From: Heterocephalus glaber
Lineage: Eukaryota > Chordata > Mammalia > Rodentia > Bathyergidae
Assembly (NCBI RefSeq): GCF_000247695.1
Contig: NW_004624855.1
Location: 2,706,163-2,770,162, forward strand
Reading direction: 5' to 3'
Length of the DNA: 64,000 bases
Shown here: in pieces, positions 51,201 through 62,995 of the stretch
Position numbering within the stretch: position 1 is the first letter of the stretch
Layout of the letters: every line of letters begins with the position of its first letter
Notes under the pieces: model-generated
What the model saw: only the letters and a program-made list of their open reading frames with translations
Databases searched by the model: none
Told to the model about the DNA's origin: nothing
Made by a program: the position numbers and the translations under genes

Positions 51201-54200
51201 CTGCCTTGAAAGCGCAAGGTCCCCAGTTCAATCCCCAGGACAAAAAAAACCAAAGTATCTGGACCGCTCAGGATAAAAGAGAAGCCACACACAGAAGTCA
51301 GACACCGAGGCTGCAGGCTATTCATTTAGAAAGTAAGTATAGATCATCTGGCTCCAAAATAATTCAAATTAGGCTGTAGGAAACCAACCAAAGGCTTGGC
51401 CACATAAGGTCAGGTGGTCTGTGTCAAAGTTCAGTGTAAGTCAAACAACTAAAAGATCAGAAAGACAAGAAACAACAGGAAGAGCTTGGCATTCACCCCT
51501 ATCCTGGCCTACAGCTGGTTATCTCTGCAGGAGGGGGATGTCACCACACCTGACAGACACTTAGAACCCCGCAGACTTCTCCCTTCAAACCCAGAAACCG
51601 ACCCAGTCAAAACTGGCATGGACTGCTTAGAAACCCATTAGCTGTATCAGGACATTTTCACTTTATTAATTTGGTTTAATTTCTACTGTTGATTTTTTTT
51701 TTAAGTCACGGCTTACTTAGAAGTGGGTTTTTGTTTTTTAATGTATTTATAGATTTTAGTTATTTTTTGTTCTTGGTTCCTCACTTAATTCCAACATACA
51801 TACCGTTTATATGGTGCCTATGTTTAGATATTCACAAAGACTTGTCCACTCCCTGGTTTTTCCAAAGCTTAGCAAATGTTCTGAGTGAGTGAAAGAATGA
51901 GTAATTCTCCAAGCGTTGAACAGTGCTCTCCGTATGTCTATTCTATCCAGCTCTCCTCAGAGTCACCCCAGCCTCCCAGTTACTCTTTGCGGATGTGGCC
52001 CAGCTATCACCGAGCTAAGGTGAGTTGGCACTTCTGCCTGTGTGTGGCCTGTGGGTTCTGCTTCACATGCAGAAGCTGCCTGCTCAGGCTGACAGGCGTT
52101 CGGGTCTCCTGGGTCTTCCTAATGAACTCACCCTTCTACGGTTCCCCTGCATTTTCTGACAGTGTCTCGCTTTATCCAATGTTACCACAACCACTCCATC
52201 TTTCCTTCAGACTGTTATTTTCCTGGCACTTTTTTTTTCTTATCACTTTGAACTCTGAGCTTTTCTGTGTCCTTGTTTTAGGCATATTGTATTCCCTGTA
52301 AACACAGGTGTTTTTAAAATTCAACTTTGACAATTGGTCTTTTAATTAGAAGTTTATTTATATTTCTTGTTGGGTTTTGGGGGGTGTTTTTTGGTACCAG
52401 GGATCAAACTAGGGACCTTGCGTTTGCGAGGCAGGCAGTGGAACCACTGAGCTAAATCCCCAGCAGTTTATTTATATTTAAAATGATCACTGATATATTT
52501 AGATTTATTTCTACCATCTTAGGCTATTCCTACATGCCTTTGATTTTGTTTCTGCTTCTCTTCCCTTTTTTGTCTTCTCTGGGGAACCTGAATTTATTTT
52601 TCTTTTCTTCACTACTGCATTAGAAATTATATTACATATTTTTATTTTAGTGATTGTTCTTAAAAAATTGGCATGCATACAAAACAAAAAGGTTAAAATT
52701 AATCAGTAAGAAACTATTTCTTCTATGCAGCTTACAAACTACTGCTGCCCAGTATTTTCACTTTTACATGATTCTTTAATTCAATAATTTAGCTTCCCCT
52801 GCACTTGTAGAGTCTTTTGTACACCTGCTATTCTGATGCTTCACAACTGTGTGGGCCTTCCTGTCACTGCTACTAACTGTGCTGGGCACACAAGAGCCCC
52901 TTCCATCTCCAGATGCAGGTTTATTAACCTTTGAAAAATAATTTAATAAAAACAAAAATACTGGGCCGGGGATTTAGCTCAGTGGTTCTATTGTCTGCCT
53001 GGTAAGCGCAAGGTCCCAAGTTTGATTGCTGGTACCACAAAAAAAAAAGCATAAATACATAAGCACTGACTACTGCTGTACCCACATTGTGAAGTACCCA
53101 ATTCTGGAAAGTAAGGAAGGGCATAAAAGAGTTATCTGCAGGAAGTCAACAAAGAGAATATAAAATATTCATCAAAAACAACAAGGTAGCTGAACATGGT
53201 GGTGTTCACCTGTAATTCCAGAGCTATGGGAGGCTGAGACAGGAAGATCACCAAGCTTAAGCCTGTTCTAGGCAACGTAGTAGCTTACTGAGACTCTATC
53301 TCAAAGTAAAAAATGTTTAAAAAGGCTGGGGACGTAAGCTCAGTGTCAAGACCCTGGGTTCAATTCCCAGTACCAAGAAAGCACTGACATAAATTCTAGA
53401 AGAAATAGCTAAAAGAAACTAAAAAGGGTGATATCTCAATTTTCATTAGAATGATAGCTGTCACTTGTTTTTTTTTTTATATTTACATTTGATTTAAACA
53501 TATCCAACTGATACTTCGATAAAATGAAAAAACCTAAACAGGGAGTATCCTGCCTTGTGACCACACCTGTAACACTTCAGCCATCCACCCTGGTGTGAGT
53601 AAAGACATTGGGAGTGCCTTGTTTGAGCACTGTACACTACTGCTTTTAACTTCTGTTTTTTATTTCCCTTGAAGTCTTTACTGCTTTATCAATGTGTTAA
53701 GAGATGTAAGCACCTCCAGTTCCCGATACTATGAATGTCATAAAAAGCAGCTTTTCCTTGGAACCTTCCTCTCTGGTTCTGAAGTGGGACCCCAAAGTCC
53801 CATGAACTGGGCCCTCAAGATGCATCTCCTTTTCCCACTCACAGCAACCTGACTTCTATGTGCCCAGCCTGACAGAACCTCTAAACATACACAGAAAACC
53901 TTAAGGAAGGATTTAGCCTACGGTATTTTAATCTCTCAGTGTCAAGAAAGTGTACTCTTGAAATTTTATTAATTTTTTAATTCACATTTTCCTTCTTTCA
54001 CAAAGAACATCTAGTTTTAATCCTTTTTCATTTTGTAGTAACTTCTTCAGAACACTACATGTGTTTGCAGATGACATGATATTTTACGTATAAGACCCTA
54101 AAAACTCCACCAAAAGACTTCTAGATTTGACAACCAAACTCAGTAGCATAGCTGGATACAAAGTCAACACTCAAAAATCAATAGCGTTCCTGTACACAAA

Positions 54201-57200
54201 TAACAAACTCACTGAAAGAGAAATTAGGGAAATACCTTTCACAATAGCATCCAAAAAAATTAAATACCTAGGAATCAATCTAACGAAGGAAGTAAAAGCC
54301 CTCTACATTGAAATCTACAGTATTCTGAAAAAGGAAATCAAAGAGGATATCAGAAAATGGAAAGATATCCCTTGTTCTTGGATAGGAAGAACCAAAATAG
54401 TGAAAATGGCCATATTTCCAAAATTGTTACACAGATTTAATTCAATTCAAATCAAAATTCCAACAGCATTTTTATCTCACAGAATTAGAAAACACGATCC
54501 TAAAATTCATTTGGAACCAGAGACCTAGAATAGCAAAGGCAATTCTAGGCAACAAAGGGAAGGCAGGGGGCATCACAATCCCGGACCTCAAATTATACTA
54601 CAAATCTGTGATAAAAACAGCATGATACTGGCAAAAGAACAGGCCCAAGGATCAATGGAACAGATTAGAAGATGCAGAAACAACTTCAGACATATTCAGC
54701 CACCTCATCTTTGACAAAGGAGCCAAACACCTTCACTGGAAGAAAGATAGCCTCTTTAATAAATGGTGCTGAAAAAACTGGCTTTCCACATGCTGAAGAT
54801 GAAAACTAGACCCATATATTTCATTATGCACTAACCTAAAATTGAAATGGATCAAAGATCTAAATATTAAAACAGAAACACTAAATCTGCTAGAAGATAA
54901 AAGAGGTAGAATGCCTGAGGACATAGAAGGAGGCAAAGACTTCATGAACAAAACCTCAGTCACACGGGAACTAGCACAAAGAATCAAGAACTGGGCTCTC
55001 ATCTTACTAAAAAGCTTTTGCACAACAAGAGAAACCACTAACAGAGTGAAGAGACAACTCTCAGAGTGGGAAAATATTTTGCCAGCTCAGACAAAGGACT
55101 ACTATCTAGAATATATAAAGACCTCAAAAAAATCAGAACCCCCAAATTTAAATACCCAATCCAAAAATGGGCATCAGAAATGAACAGACATTTCTCAGAT
55201 GAAGAAGTAGAAACAGCAAATAAATATATGAAAATTGTTCAACATCACTGGTTATTTGAGAGATGCAAATTAAAACAACTCTGAGATTCCATCTCACTCC
55301 AGAAAGAATGGCTATCATCAAGAAAACAACCAATAACAAATGCTGGCAGGACTGTGGGGAAAAAGGAAACCTTTTCCACTGTTAATGGAAGTGCAGACTG
55401 GTGCAAACACTGTAGAAATCAGCGTGGAGATTCCTCAAAAAACTAAAACTAGAGGTTCCATTCGACCCAGCTATTCCCTTTCTTGTTATCTTCTTGAAAG
55501 AATTAAAAGCACCCTACCAAAGCAATATATGCACATTCATGTTTACAGCAGCACAGTTTGTAATAGCTAAATCTTGGAAACAGCCCAAAAGCCCATCAAC
55601 TGATGAATGGATAAAGAAGATGTGGTTTTTTCACACAACGGAGTATTACTCTGCCATAAAGAAGGATGAGTATAAAACAATTACAGCTACATGGATGGAC
55701 CTTGAGAGCATACTCTTAAGTGAAATAAATCAGACATGTGTGTTTAAATACTGCTTTGTTTCTCTGGTGTGAGAAACCGAAAGTGGAAATGAGGACTAAA
55801 ATGTTAATCAAATGGGAAGGGAAACAAGGGAGCGGAGAGGGAGAAAGGAAAGAAAGGACAAGAAAAAAAAGTGAAAATAGAAGGAAAAATTGGAAACAAA
55901 GCTTTTGTATATAGGGAAGGAAGGGGGGTAATGGGAAAGAAAGAGGTGGGATATATCGTGTACAGGTGCAAATTCCCTACAATGAGTGTTATCATTATGT
56001 ATGTCTAAAATGTACCAATAAATATTTTACTATTTAAAAAAAAGGAAGCCATAGTCTCCTCTGAAGAAAAAAAAACAAAACACTACAGGTGTGTGCAAAA
56101 GCTGAAGTACCATAAGTGAAATGACAACCTAAAGCCTCTTTTCATGATTATGAAGCTAAAAGTCCTTATGCCCGTGTCCCTAGAACAATTTAGGACAAAG
56201 CTATTTTTTGCTGAGGTAGCACCTGTAAGTGAAAAAAGGATCTAAGATCTAAGAAATATGACTGGAATTTTCCCATCATCCCTACCACTGCTGTCTGCCA
56301 CTGGTAGGTTCCTTTCTCAGGAAATGACATGGTAAGAATTCATTTTTCTCTTGATATTAAAATCACTGGACAGAGAATGGAAAGCTTATGAGAAATGTTA
56401 GCCTGGGTGAAGTAAGAAGAAAGTAAATCCAAGATGAATACTGTGTGAGCCCCAGTGGTTCTGAGCCAAGGAGCACCAGCTCCCAAAGAGGAGAATGTGG
56501 CCCATAGCAGCATACCTCTCCCTGCCTGGGTAGCTCAGGGTCAAAGTGACCCCACCTTGCTGCCCAGGGGAACCCGGCCTATGGTTCATTTTCAAGTTCC
56601 ATAGAACATGTTTTTCACTCATTCAAACACAGAAAATACCTCATCCCAGTCAAAGTGAAATTTTACCATATAAAACCTGCACCAGATACAAAGAGAAGAT
56701 GTGCTGAGAATCAAAGACAAAGCCTGGCTAGTGCTTGCCCCAGCAGCTGAGGCCAAGGAGGTGCAGATGAACAGCATGGAGTGCTCAGGTGGGACCCAGC
56801 TTGGGACACTGTGTGCATGAAGGAAGCACAGCTAATGCTGCTGGAGTGATGGGTTACAGCAGCATGCTGACAATCATGGGGGCAGGGTGCTGGCTTGAGG
56901 GGATAGAACCATCTCTATTTTTTGTGCAGGTCTGAATACTTTACAATAAAACACTAGGGAAAACATGAACACATCAACTTGTGTGGGGTATAATGGGCTC
57001 AGGAAGGCCCCACAGGCCCCTGGGGATGGCCAAGGCAGGGACCACACCAAGGCTCTGCAGGGCAGTGTGGGAGCGAATTGCCAAGGAGCTGAGGAGCCCG
57101 AGCGGCAGCTCTACACCTAGAGACATGGCCCTGCGGGTTTCTCTTCCTGCCCTCTAGAACAGTTTTTGAGAGGGCACAGGGCAAAGTGCTGAGCATCCAG

Positions 57201-60200
57201 GACACTGTACTTACCCCAGGGGGCACACAGCAGAGGTGTACCAGGAGAAGAGGTACTGGCAGTCGGCGGTCTCATGACTGAACTCAGGTATCCCTTCCTT
57301 TACCAGAGGGTCACAGTGGAAGAAGATGGTGGAGGAGACTGACTTTGTCTTATCTTTCCCACACTTGGAGGAAGAGGCAAATACAACATCGAGATCGCCA
57401 TCTGTGAAGCAGGAAGCAGCACACACAGCCAAAGCAGTTACCACCAGCCTCCCGGGCACAGACCTCATAGGCAGACTCAAAATCAGATGTAACGATATAA
57501 TGTGCAATGTCCCACGTATGGTCAGCTTTCATAGTTTAAACAAGCTCACCCAAGGACATTCAGAGAGCCCTTGCCCTAAGTAAGCACACCTCACCAAAGA
57601 GGCCAGACCTCTGACTTTGGCTCACAACATGGCAAGGAATGGGGCTGAAGATGGCATCAGCCCACTTGGGGAGAGAAACCAACTATATGGACAATCAGTC
57701 AATCAATCAATCGGGCCTGCACAATGGTACCCCAGCAAAAATTCTGGACACCAAGCTCAGCAAGCATTCTGGCTACACTACTCCACACATGGTATCTGGT
57801 CCCATCAGGGAGAGGCCAGCAGAAGCTTTGCATCTGAGTCCTCCTGGACCCTGCCTCACCCACCCACCCACCCTATCCTCCCTCAACCCGTTCTTATGGT
57901 GGACTGTAATCTACATCCTTCTGCTGCCACCATAAAACCAAATACAGCAGCTTCCAGTGAGACCTGTGAGTTCTTCTATTACATTACTAACTGGGAGAGA
58001 GGTTCTGAGAACTTGCCACTGGTGTCAGATGTGAGAGGTCTCTGTGTGCTCTCTGCCTAACTCTGGCTGGCTCACACTCTCTGTGAGCAAAGGCATTTCA
58101 GTATGGGATGGAGCTGTCCATAGGAACCCAGGGAAGAGGTGGGGTACAATGGGCCAAGGCAGGAACTGACCAAGGCACTGCAGGGCAGTGTGGCAGCATA
58201 TCACCAAGGAGGTGAGGAGCCGAGGCGGCAGCTCTACACCTAGAGACAGGGCCCTGCAGGTTCTTCTTCCTACCCTCAGGAATGATCAAAGACTCATGAG
58301 TACAAGAGCTACTTTTTTGGTGCTGGTGAATGAAGAAAGCAGAAAAGTCTGGAAGGGATTTCCTTACCTAAGAATAAAGGCACATGTATACATACACACA
58401 CACCACCGTGCCTCACATGGATGTCCTGAAAGCTGGAGGTTCTAAAAGTCTACCCAGTATAGTCGTGTGGACACAAAAGTAAAGGCTTTACTCATAACCA
58501 GCATGGTGCTGTGGAACCTGAACACTCCCACACATTCAAAGAACATAGAAACCCTGGGTGTGTGAAAGCAGACTTCCTCAGGTTGGGGAGGTGGGCGGCC
58601 AAGGCATGACAGCAAAGGTGACCCATATAAAGCAGGTTGCAGAAGGACTGCAAGCTTATAGATACACAATGGCTGGAGCCATGCTTGCAGCCAGTAGAAC
58701 TGAGTGCAATCTGTCAAAGATCTTCAAGTTGTATGGAAAAGAACTTGGCCTTTCCTCTGTGCATGCTGAAGGCTCTAAAAGCAATCCTTTAGCATCAACC
58801 ACTATTTACCCATTAGCCCCTCAGGGCCAGGCCTTGAGGAGACAGGACAGCAAGGCAGGACAAGAGGTGCTTGTGATGTGTGCATCTGACCCCAAGTTAC
58901 TGGAGGTGTCACTAAAGTGACAAGAAAGCAAAAGAACAGGGAAACAGGTAGTTTTTCTATGAAGTGGAATTATGAGAATGAATGAGTTGATCAAATTTCC
59001 TACTGCCTCACAGGCCCAAAGGCAGAACAAGCACTTCATTTCTATCCAGGGGCTATAGTGCTCATGGTGCCCAGGGCCCAGCCATAGCTCTGGGGCCAGG
59101 ATCCAAAAGGTTAGCCCGTCTCCTGGTGACCCTCCATTAGGCACTACTGTAGGCCTGTTGCTACTGGGCCCCAGGTTCCTGAGCATGGAGCTCATGCTTC
59201 CTCCCAGACTCCATTCTCTTCCCCGCTCAGGGTTCTCAACAGCCTTTCCTATCAGAAAGGCTGAGGTTCCCAACACACCCTTAAAAATTTAATATAGCCA
59301 CACAGTTCAAAAATCAAATAATGAAAGGCACACAATGAAAGACAAGCTGTTTGACAAAAGGGCAGGAAGATTCTCTCATGACTCTCATGACAAAGGTGAG
59401 GGCAACCCCTTCCTCAGAGACCCTATCAAACCTCCTCATGCTCTTCTCTCACAAGTGGGCCGGCAGTAAGAGTCAGCCTGCATCTTGGATCTTTTTGGTG
59501 AGTATGAAATTCTTAGCCTTCTCTAACACTGATTTAAGTTTCAAAATAAGGACACCATCAGGCTTAACTCAAGTTCAGTAATTCTGCCTGCCCCTGTCCC
59601 GTGAGCAGCTCTGGCTCACAAAGGTGCCATACTAGCCCTGTGTTCACTGAGGCAGGATTCACCTGCAGCCAGATGTTCAGGCCTTAACAGACTGTGCACT
59701 TCCCTTCAGAGCATATCTTAGAATCACAACAGGGCTTTTATTTGAAAACTGTGATGAGTTTGCTGATGGAAATGTTAAAGCCCTTTCTCCGAGGGAGTTA
59801 AGCACAGAAGGCTGATGGGGGTGGAGAGTTACCCTGGATGTAGTACTTGGTCCTGTCCGAGGTGCCCACTTTCCTGATGAAGTGCTCGCCATTCAGCTTC
59901 ATCTGGCAGATGTTGGCTCCGAAGCAGGCTGGGTTGGAAGAACTGGTGATGGAGGAGAGCTGGATTTCATACAGGTAGCTGTCCCCATTGGTTCTCATGT
60001 CCCCAGAGGCACTGAACAGTCTGAGAGGCAGTAGAAAGAGCACAGTCTTTCAGGTTGGGTTTAAACAGAACCACCTCACCCCTAGTTCTTGGAGGGACTG
60101 TGGAGTCCAGATGTTTCCTTTCCCCTGCATCCTGAAGCCAGGGCAGTGCTTCCATGACCCCAGAGTCTCTAGAGCACCAGCTTCTGCCTCAGTTGTCCTA

Positions 60201-61714
60201 CTGCACTAAGGCTCCATGTTCTGGTGTGAAAGCATCTTTCTCCAAGGCTATGACCCACAGCTGGGAATCCCAGAGGAGTCTCACCCAACCCTGCTTCCAG
60301 AGGGCTTTGGCTTCTACCCCAGGTTCATCAGGAGGTGGGGACAGGAGGCTATTTTGAACAAGAATTAACCATTTTTGGTGTTAAACATTAGTAGCTGAGT
60401 AACGCTTTTCTTTTGGTTTAAGTAAAATATGACTCTTCCAGCAACAGTAACTAAAACATACAAACCTATTTCTGTTATGGAGCTCTCACTAAGAAAAGAC
60501 CGGAATTACTGGTTTATTTTTTAATATGCCTCATGCTCATAAGGAAAATGTTTCACTTACTTAAAATAAATATCCCCAAGGCTGAAGCTCTTGCCATTCA
60601 CAGGGTTGGTGAGGGTCCCATTCACCATCTGCACCTCTTGAGGCCGCACGGCGCATGCTGCCCGAGAGTCCCAGCGGAAATAGTAGGTACAGCTGTCGAT
60701 GTCAAACCTGAGAGGATGCACAGACAGGTCACCTCCCAGGTGGGTATAAAGAGACCCTGGCCAGGGCCCGGAAAGAGCTCACTGGCCCTCACTGGCTCAC
60801 TGGCTAGCTGGGTTTTCAAGGCCTCCCTGACAGCCCCATGGCTTCACAGGGACTCTAGGCAGTCCCCACACTGCACAGCACAAAGAGCTCCAGGGTGGGA
60901 GGGAAATGTCATTCACCTTTTTCTAGCACTGTGGAAGATCACTGTGTAGCATGTCAGTAATGTAAAAAAAGAAGACAAGTATTGGATACAAATGTTTTAA
61001 ATTTTGGAAAATGTACATTGAGAGTTGAAAATACTTGCTCCTAGATTTCTAAATTTCTGACTTAAAAGCTCAGACTCAGAGACAGAAAAGTTCTCAGGCA
61101 ATTTCTGGAACTCCTTTTTCCAAGCCCAGCTTCCAGAAGGAATCTGTTCCCAAACAGTTCACGTGCTCCCCCTGCTGGCCATACGTCCCCTAGTACCATA
61201 AAACTCTGCCAGGAGAATTCAAAAATAATCCAAGAGCCTCTCTGGTGCAGGTCCCACCTGCTCCTGGATCTCCGACAGGTTGCTGGGTGATATAACCAAT
61301 GCCCCCTTGGCTCTACCATGATATTGAAAGACAGAGGCCAATCCAACACTGTCAACCAGTACACTCAGCACTACCCAGTTCGGGACCTTAATGTCTCAGG
61401 TAAGTGAGGCTGAAGAAGTTGCATCAGCCTACCAATGGAATGTCTCTGCACCCTACCCAGGGACTCCTCCCTGTGGTCCCCAGGCCCCAGCCCTTGCCTG
61501 TGCCAATACCCTAAGCATCCTCTCCCCGGTGTCCACCTTCCCTGCCCCCTTGGCCCCGAGAGGCCTTGCAGAGCTTAAGAACGCTCTGGCATCCCTCACC
61601 TCTTGAACGAAGGCCTGCCCACAGTCTTTGCACAGGTCAGCTCTATAACAGAGGACGCAGTCTTATTTTCACCACAGGGATAGCCTTTTGAGTAAGTAAC
61701 AATAACTCTGTCAT
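47832..61714 (-). CDS. IGF2R: Cation-independent mannose-6-phosphate / IGF2 receptor, last 7 coding exons (3' partial)
   Basis: Type I membrane receptor that sorts mannose-6-phosphate-tagged lysosomal enzymes from the trans-Golgi network and clears IGF2. Segments in order: 61714-61600, 60707-60561, 60020-59833, 57401-57215, 50135-49983, 49079-49010, 48248-47832. Phases match throughout, giving about 424 C-terminal residues. They cover the end of the extracytoplasmic 15-repeat array, one membrane span ([21 protein letters not shown]) and the whole cytoplasmic tail. The tail holds the internalisation signal YKYSKV, a CC pair at the known palmitoylation position, the acidic CK2-type site DDQDSEDE and the terminal GGA-binding [10 protein letters not shown], identical to human at the very end. 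Earlier exons lie beyond 64000. The AIRN promoter (known to sit in intron 2) is also outside. Confidence 0.97.
48249..49009. other. IGF2R: IGF2R intron 47
   Basis: Mostly unique; 48650-48800 resembles an old L1 fragment. No exon beyond those listed. Confidence 0.5.
49010..49079 (-). CDS. IGF2R: IGF2R exon 47, proximal cytoplasmic tail
   Basis: 70 bp. Encodes [20 protein letters not shown] then YSK. It carries the Cys-Cys pair used for palmitoylation in the family and most of the tyrosine internalisation signal YKYSKV, completed by Val from exon 48. Acceptor TTTTACAG, donor GTACTT. Confidence 0.95.
49983..50135 (-). CDS. IGF2R: IGF2R exon 46, transmembrane exon
   Basis: 153 bp. Encodes the juxtamembrane stalk [20 protein letters not shown], then [20 protein letters not shown] plus LALLL as the membrane span, and the stop-transfer basic cluster HKKERR. 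The stalk differs from human more than the rest, which fits a spacer. Acceptor ATATCTAG, donor GTAAGG. Confidence 0.95.
50398..50565 (+). mobile_element. B1-ID composite SINE, degraded
   Basis: GCCAGGTATGGGGGCACTTG.. CCAGCCTGGGAAACAAAGC.. GGGTTCAACTCCCAGTACTG. Confidence 0.85.
51019..51166 (+). mobile_element. B1-type SINE
   Basis: CAGACATGCTGGCACACGCC.. TGTAATCCCAGCACTGAAG.. with a duplicated central part. Confidence 0.8.
51168..51248 (+). mobile_element. ID SINE
   Basis: GGGCCAAGGATTTAGCTCAG.. CAGTTCAATCCCCAGGAC plus A-tail, inserted right at the end of the B1; ACAAAGT / CCAAAGT flank it. Confidence 0.88.
51250..52385. other. IGF2R intron 45, unassigned stretch
   Basis: T-rich in its right half, no exon found; an old LINE origin is possible for 51650-52320. 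Confidence 0.35.
52386..52465 (-). mobile_element. ID SINE with target duplication
   Basis: GGTACCAGGGATCAAACTAG.. CCACTGAGCTAAATCCCCAG. Flanked by AGTTTATTTATATTT on both sides. Confidence 0.92.
52964..53050 (+). mobile_element. ID SINE
   Basis: GGGCCGGGGATTTAGCTCAG.. AAGTTTGATTGCTGGTACC plus A-tail. Confidence 0.9.
53190..53378 (+). mobile_element. B1-ID composite SINE
   Basis: GCTGAACATGGTGGTGTTCA.. GGAGGCTGAGACAGGAAG.. GGGTTCAATTCCCAGTACC. Confidence 0.88.
54065..56078 (+). mobile_element. 5'-truncated LINE-1, ORF2 3' part and 3' UTR
   Basis: Starts in the reverse-transcriptase domain (the FADDM motif is read at about 54065-54080) and continues through interrupted ORF2 frames (longest 54127-54528) to a G-rich 3' UTR and A-run near 56034. 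Flanked by AACACTACATGTGT (54051-54064) and AACACTACAGGTGT (56079-56092), 13 of 14 bases alike, as target-site duplications. Lies in an IGF2R intron, antisense to the gene. Not active. Confidence 0.85.
56982..57165. repeat. Direct repeat copy A near IGF2R exon 45
   Basis: Matches 58138-58282 over about 145 bases, e.g. the shared run GGCAGCTCTACACCTAGAGA. Copy A has about 40 extra bases near its left end. Confidence 0.8.
57215..57401 (-). CDS. IGF2R: IGF2R exon 45
   Basis: 187 bp. Encodes [20 protein letters not shown] then [10 protein letters not shown] and [20 protein letters not shown], the end of the last cysteine-rich repeat. Acceptor TTCACAG, donor GTAAGT. The 7-kb intron that follows carries a truncated L1. 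Confidence 0.96.
58138..58282. repeat. Direct repeat copy B near IGF2R exon 45
   Basis: Second copy, 1.1 kb away, in the neighbouring intron 44, so the pair brackets exon 45. Confidence 0.8.
58283..59832. other. IGF2R: IGF2R intron 44, remaining part
   Basis: No exon or repeat I can name. The 120-codon open frame at 58558-58920 has no recognisable product. Confidence 0.4.
59833..60020 (-). CDS. IGF2R: IGF2R exon 44
   Basis: 188 bp. Encodes [20 protein letters not shown].. to [14 protein letters not shown], extracytoplasmic. Acceptor CTCTCAG, donor GTAACT. The Asp codon G|AT continues in exon 45. Confidence 0.95.
60561..60707 (-). CDS. IGF2R: IGF2R exon 43
   Basis: 147 bp. Encodes [20 protein letters not shown], then a PQEVQMVNG stretch and [12 protein letters not shown], extracytoplasmic. 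Acceptor TCTCAG, donor GTAAGT. The Lys codon AA|A spans into exon 44. Confidence 0.95.
60708..61599. other. IGF2R: IGF2R intron 42
   Basis: Nothing recognised. Confidence 0.4.
61600..61714 (-). CDS. IGF2R: IGF2R exon 42 (human numbering)
   Basis: 115 bp. Encodes [20 protein letters not shown] then [16 protein letters not shown], matching the final extracytoplasmic repeat of the receptor. Contains a sequon (NKT). Acceptor TGTTTTAG, donor GTGAGG. The first codon is split with an exon outside the window. Confidence 0.93.
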
Positions 61715-62421
61715 CTAAAACACAAAAGTGATTAAATTGAAGTTATTTCTAGTGTGCACTAAAAGCCTGATGTCAGAAGTCAAAATCAACTTGAAGGGGC
61801 CAGGACAAGTGTGTTCTATTGAGTTGTTCTCACCACCACCTAGTGCAGTGGCAGCCTCTGTCCTGCGCCGCCCCCACCACCAGCAACAGTAAACTTCGGT
61901 TCGAACCTCAGCCCTTCTGCTCAAAAATTTCATGGCTCCAAGATGTTGACTTTCTGAGCCTCTACTGCCTCACAAGTGTATGGACTCAGGTGTGACGGGT
62001 GCAGAGAAGGGGTGTGCAAGAACCTCAATAACAGCAGCTGTCAGCACATGCCCTAAGTTTCAATATCTACGGCAGCACAGTAACTGCGTACCAACTCTCA
62101 TGTCCCTGCTGAGAGCCTACCAGTGGCTGTTCCAGCTACCATGGAGAGGACAGCCTGAGCCACCCTGGCTCAACAAACAGCCTGGCTCAATGACATCTTC
62201 AGGGCACAGTGTGGCACCTTTAGGAGAAGCACATGTCCTTAAGCCTTAAACCGTTAGAGGAAAGAGCATGTGGAGGAAGGATGGGAACAGCCCTTACTTC
62301 CCACATATTCCCTACAGGATACAGGCCAGAGCAACAAAGTCTGCTGGACAAGGGAGTGACTCCAGGCTCTCAGCTCTGGCACAAATTCAAAGCTGCTCCT
62401 GTTCAATGTTTTAAATACTGC

Positions 62422-62508
62422 CAGGGCCAGGATGTAGCTCAGTGGCACTGTGCCTGCCTGCCAAGCACAAGATCCTGAGTTTGATCCTCAGTACCAGAAA
62501 AAAAAAAG
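62422..62508 (+). mobile_element. ID SINE with target duplication
   Basis: GGGCCAGGATGTAGCTCAGT.. TGAGTTTGATCCTCAGTACC plus A-tail; TTTAAATACT on both sides. Confidence 0.9.
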
Positions 62509-62715
62509 CATTAATTTTAAATACTATGTTTCTGTGTTAAATTTTAAGAAAATTTCCAGTTTTAAGTAAGCTTAAGCCCCCGGACAACAGAATCAAACAC
62601 TCACAGGTCTTAATAGTACAGATGTCTCATACCACATGAGCAGTACACACATGCTTCCACGCCTCAGCTGTCCTTGTGTGAACAGCCCATCTTGTCTGCC
62701 TCGGGGAGTTCAGAC

Positions 62716-62995
62716 TACTGTGGTTATGAGTCTGCTCCCCAGAACTCATGGTTTGAAATTTAACCCCCAACACAGAAGAGGTAGGTTATGAGATATGTGT
62801 CCTTGTGAACGGATAATGCCATCATCAGAGAAGGTTCCTGAGAATAAACAAGTTTGGTCCCTTTCCTTTATCTCTCCTTCTTATTGTCCTTTGCCACGGG
62901 ATGACACAGCAAGAAGACCCTCAACAGATGCTAGCCCCTCAATCCTAGACTTCTGTTTCCAGAACTGTGAGAAATAAAATTTCCCAAAATCAGGC
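62716..62995 (+). mobile_element. MaLR-type LTR fragment (MST/MLT1)
   Basis: CAGAACTCATGGTTTGAAAT, GACACAGCAAGAAGACCCTC, CAGAACTGTGAGAAATAAA: MaLR consensus order. Confidence 0.7.

Noticed and set aside
54127..54528. Possible functional reverse transcriptase gene
   Set aside because: Only the end of L1 ORF2; truncated at the 5' side and interrupted downstream.
57617..58060. 147-codon plus-strand open frame
   Set aside because: In IGF2R intron 44, includes a short CAAT-type repeat, no recognisable product.
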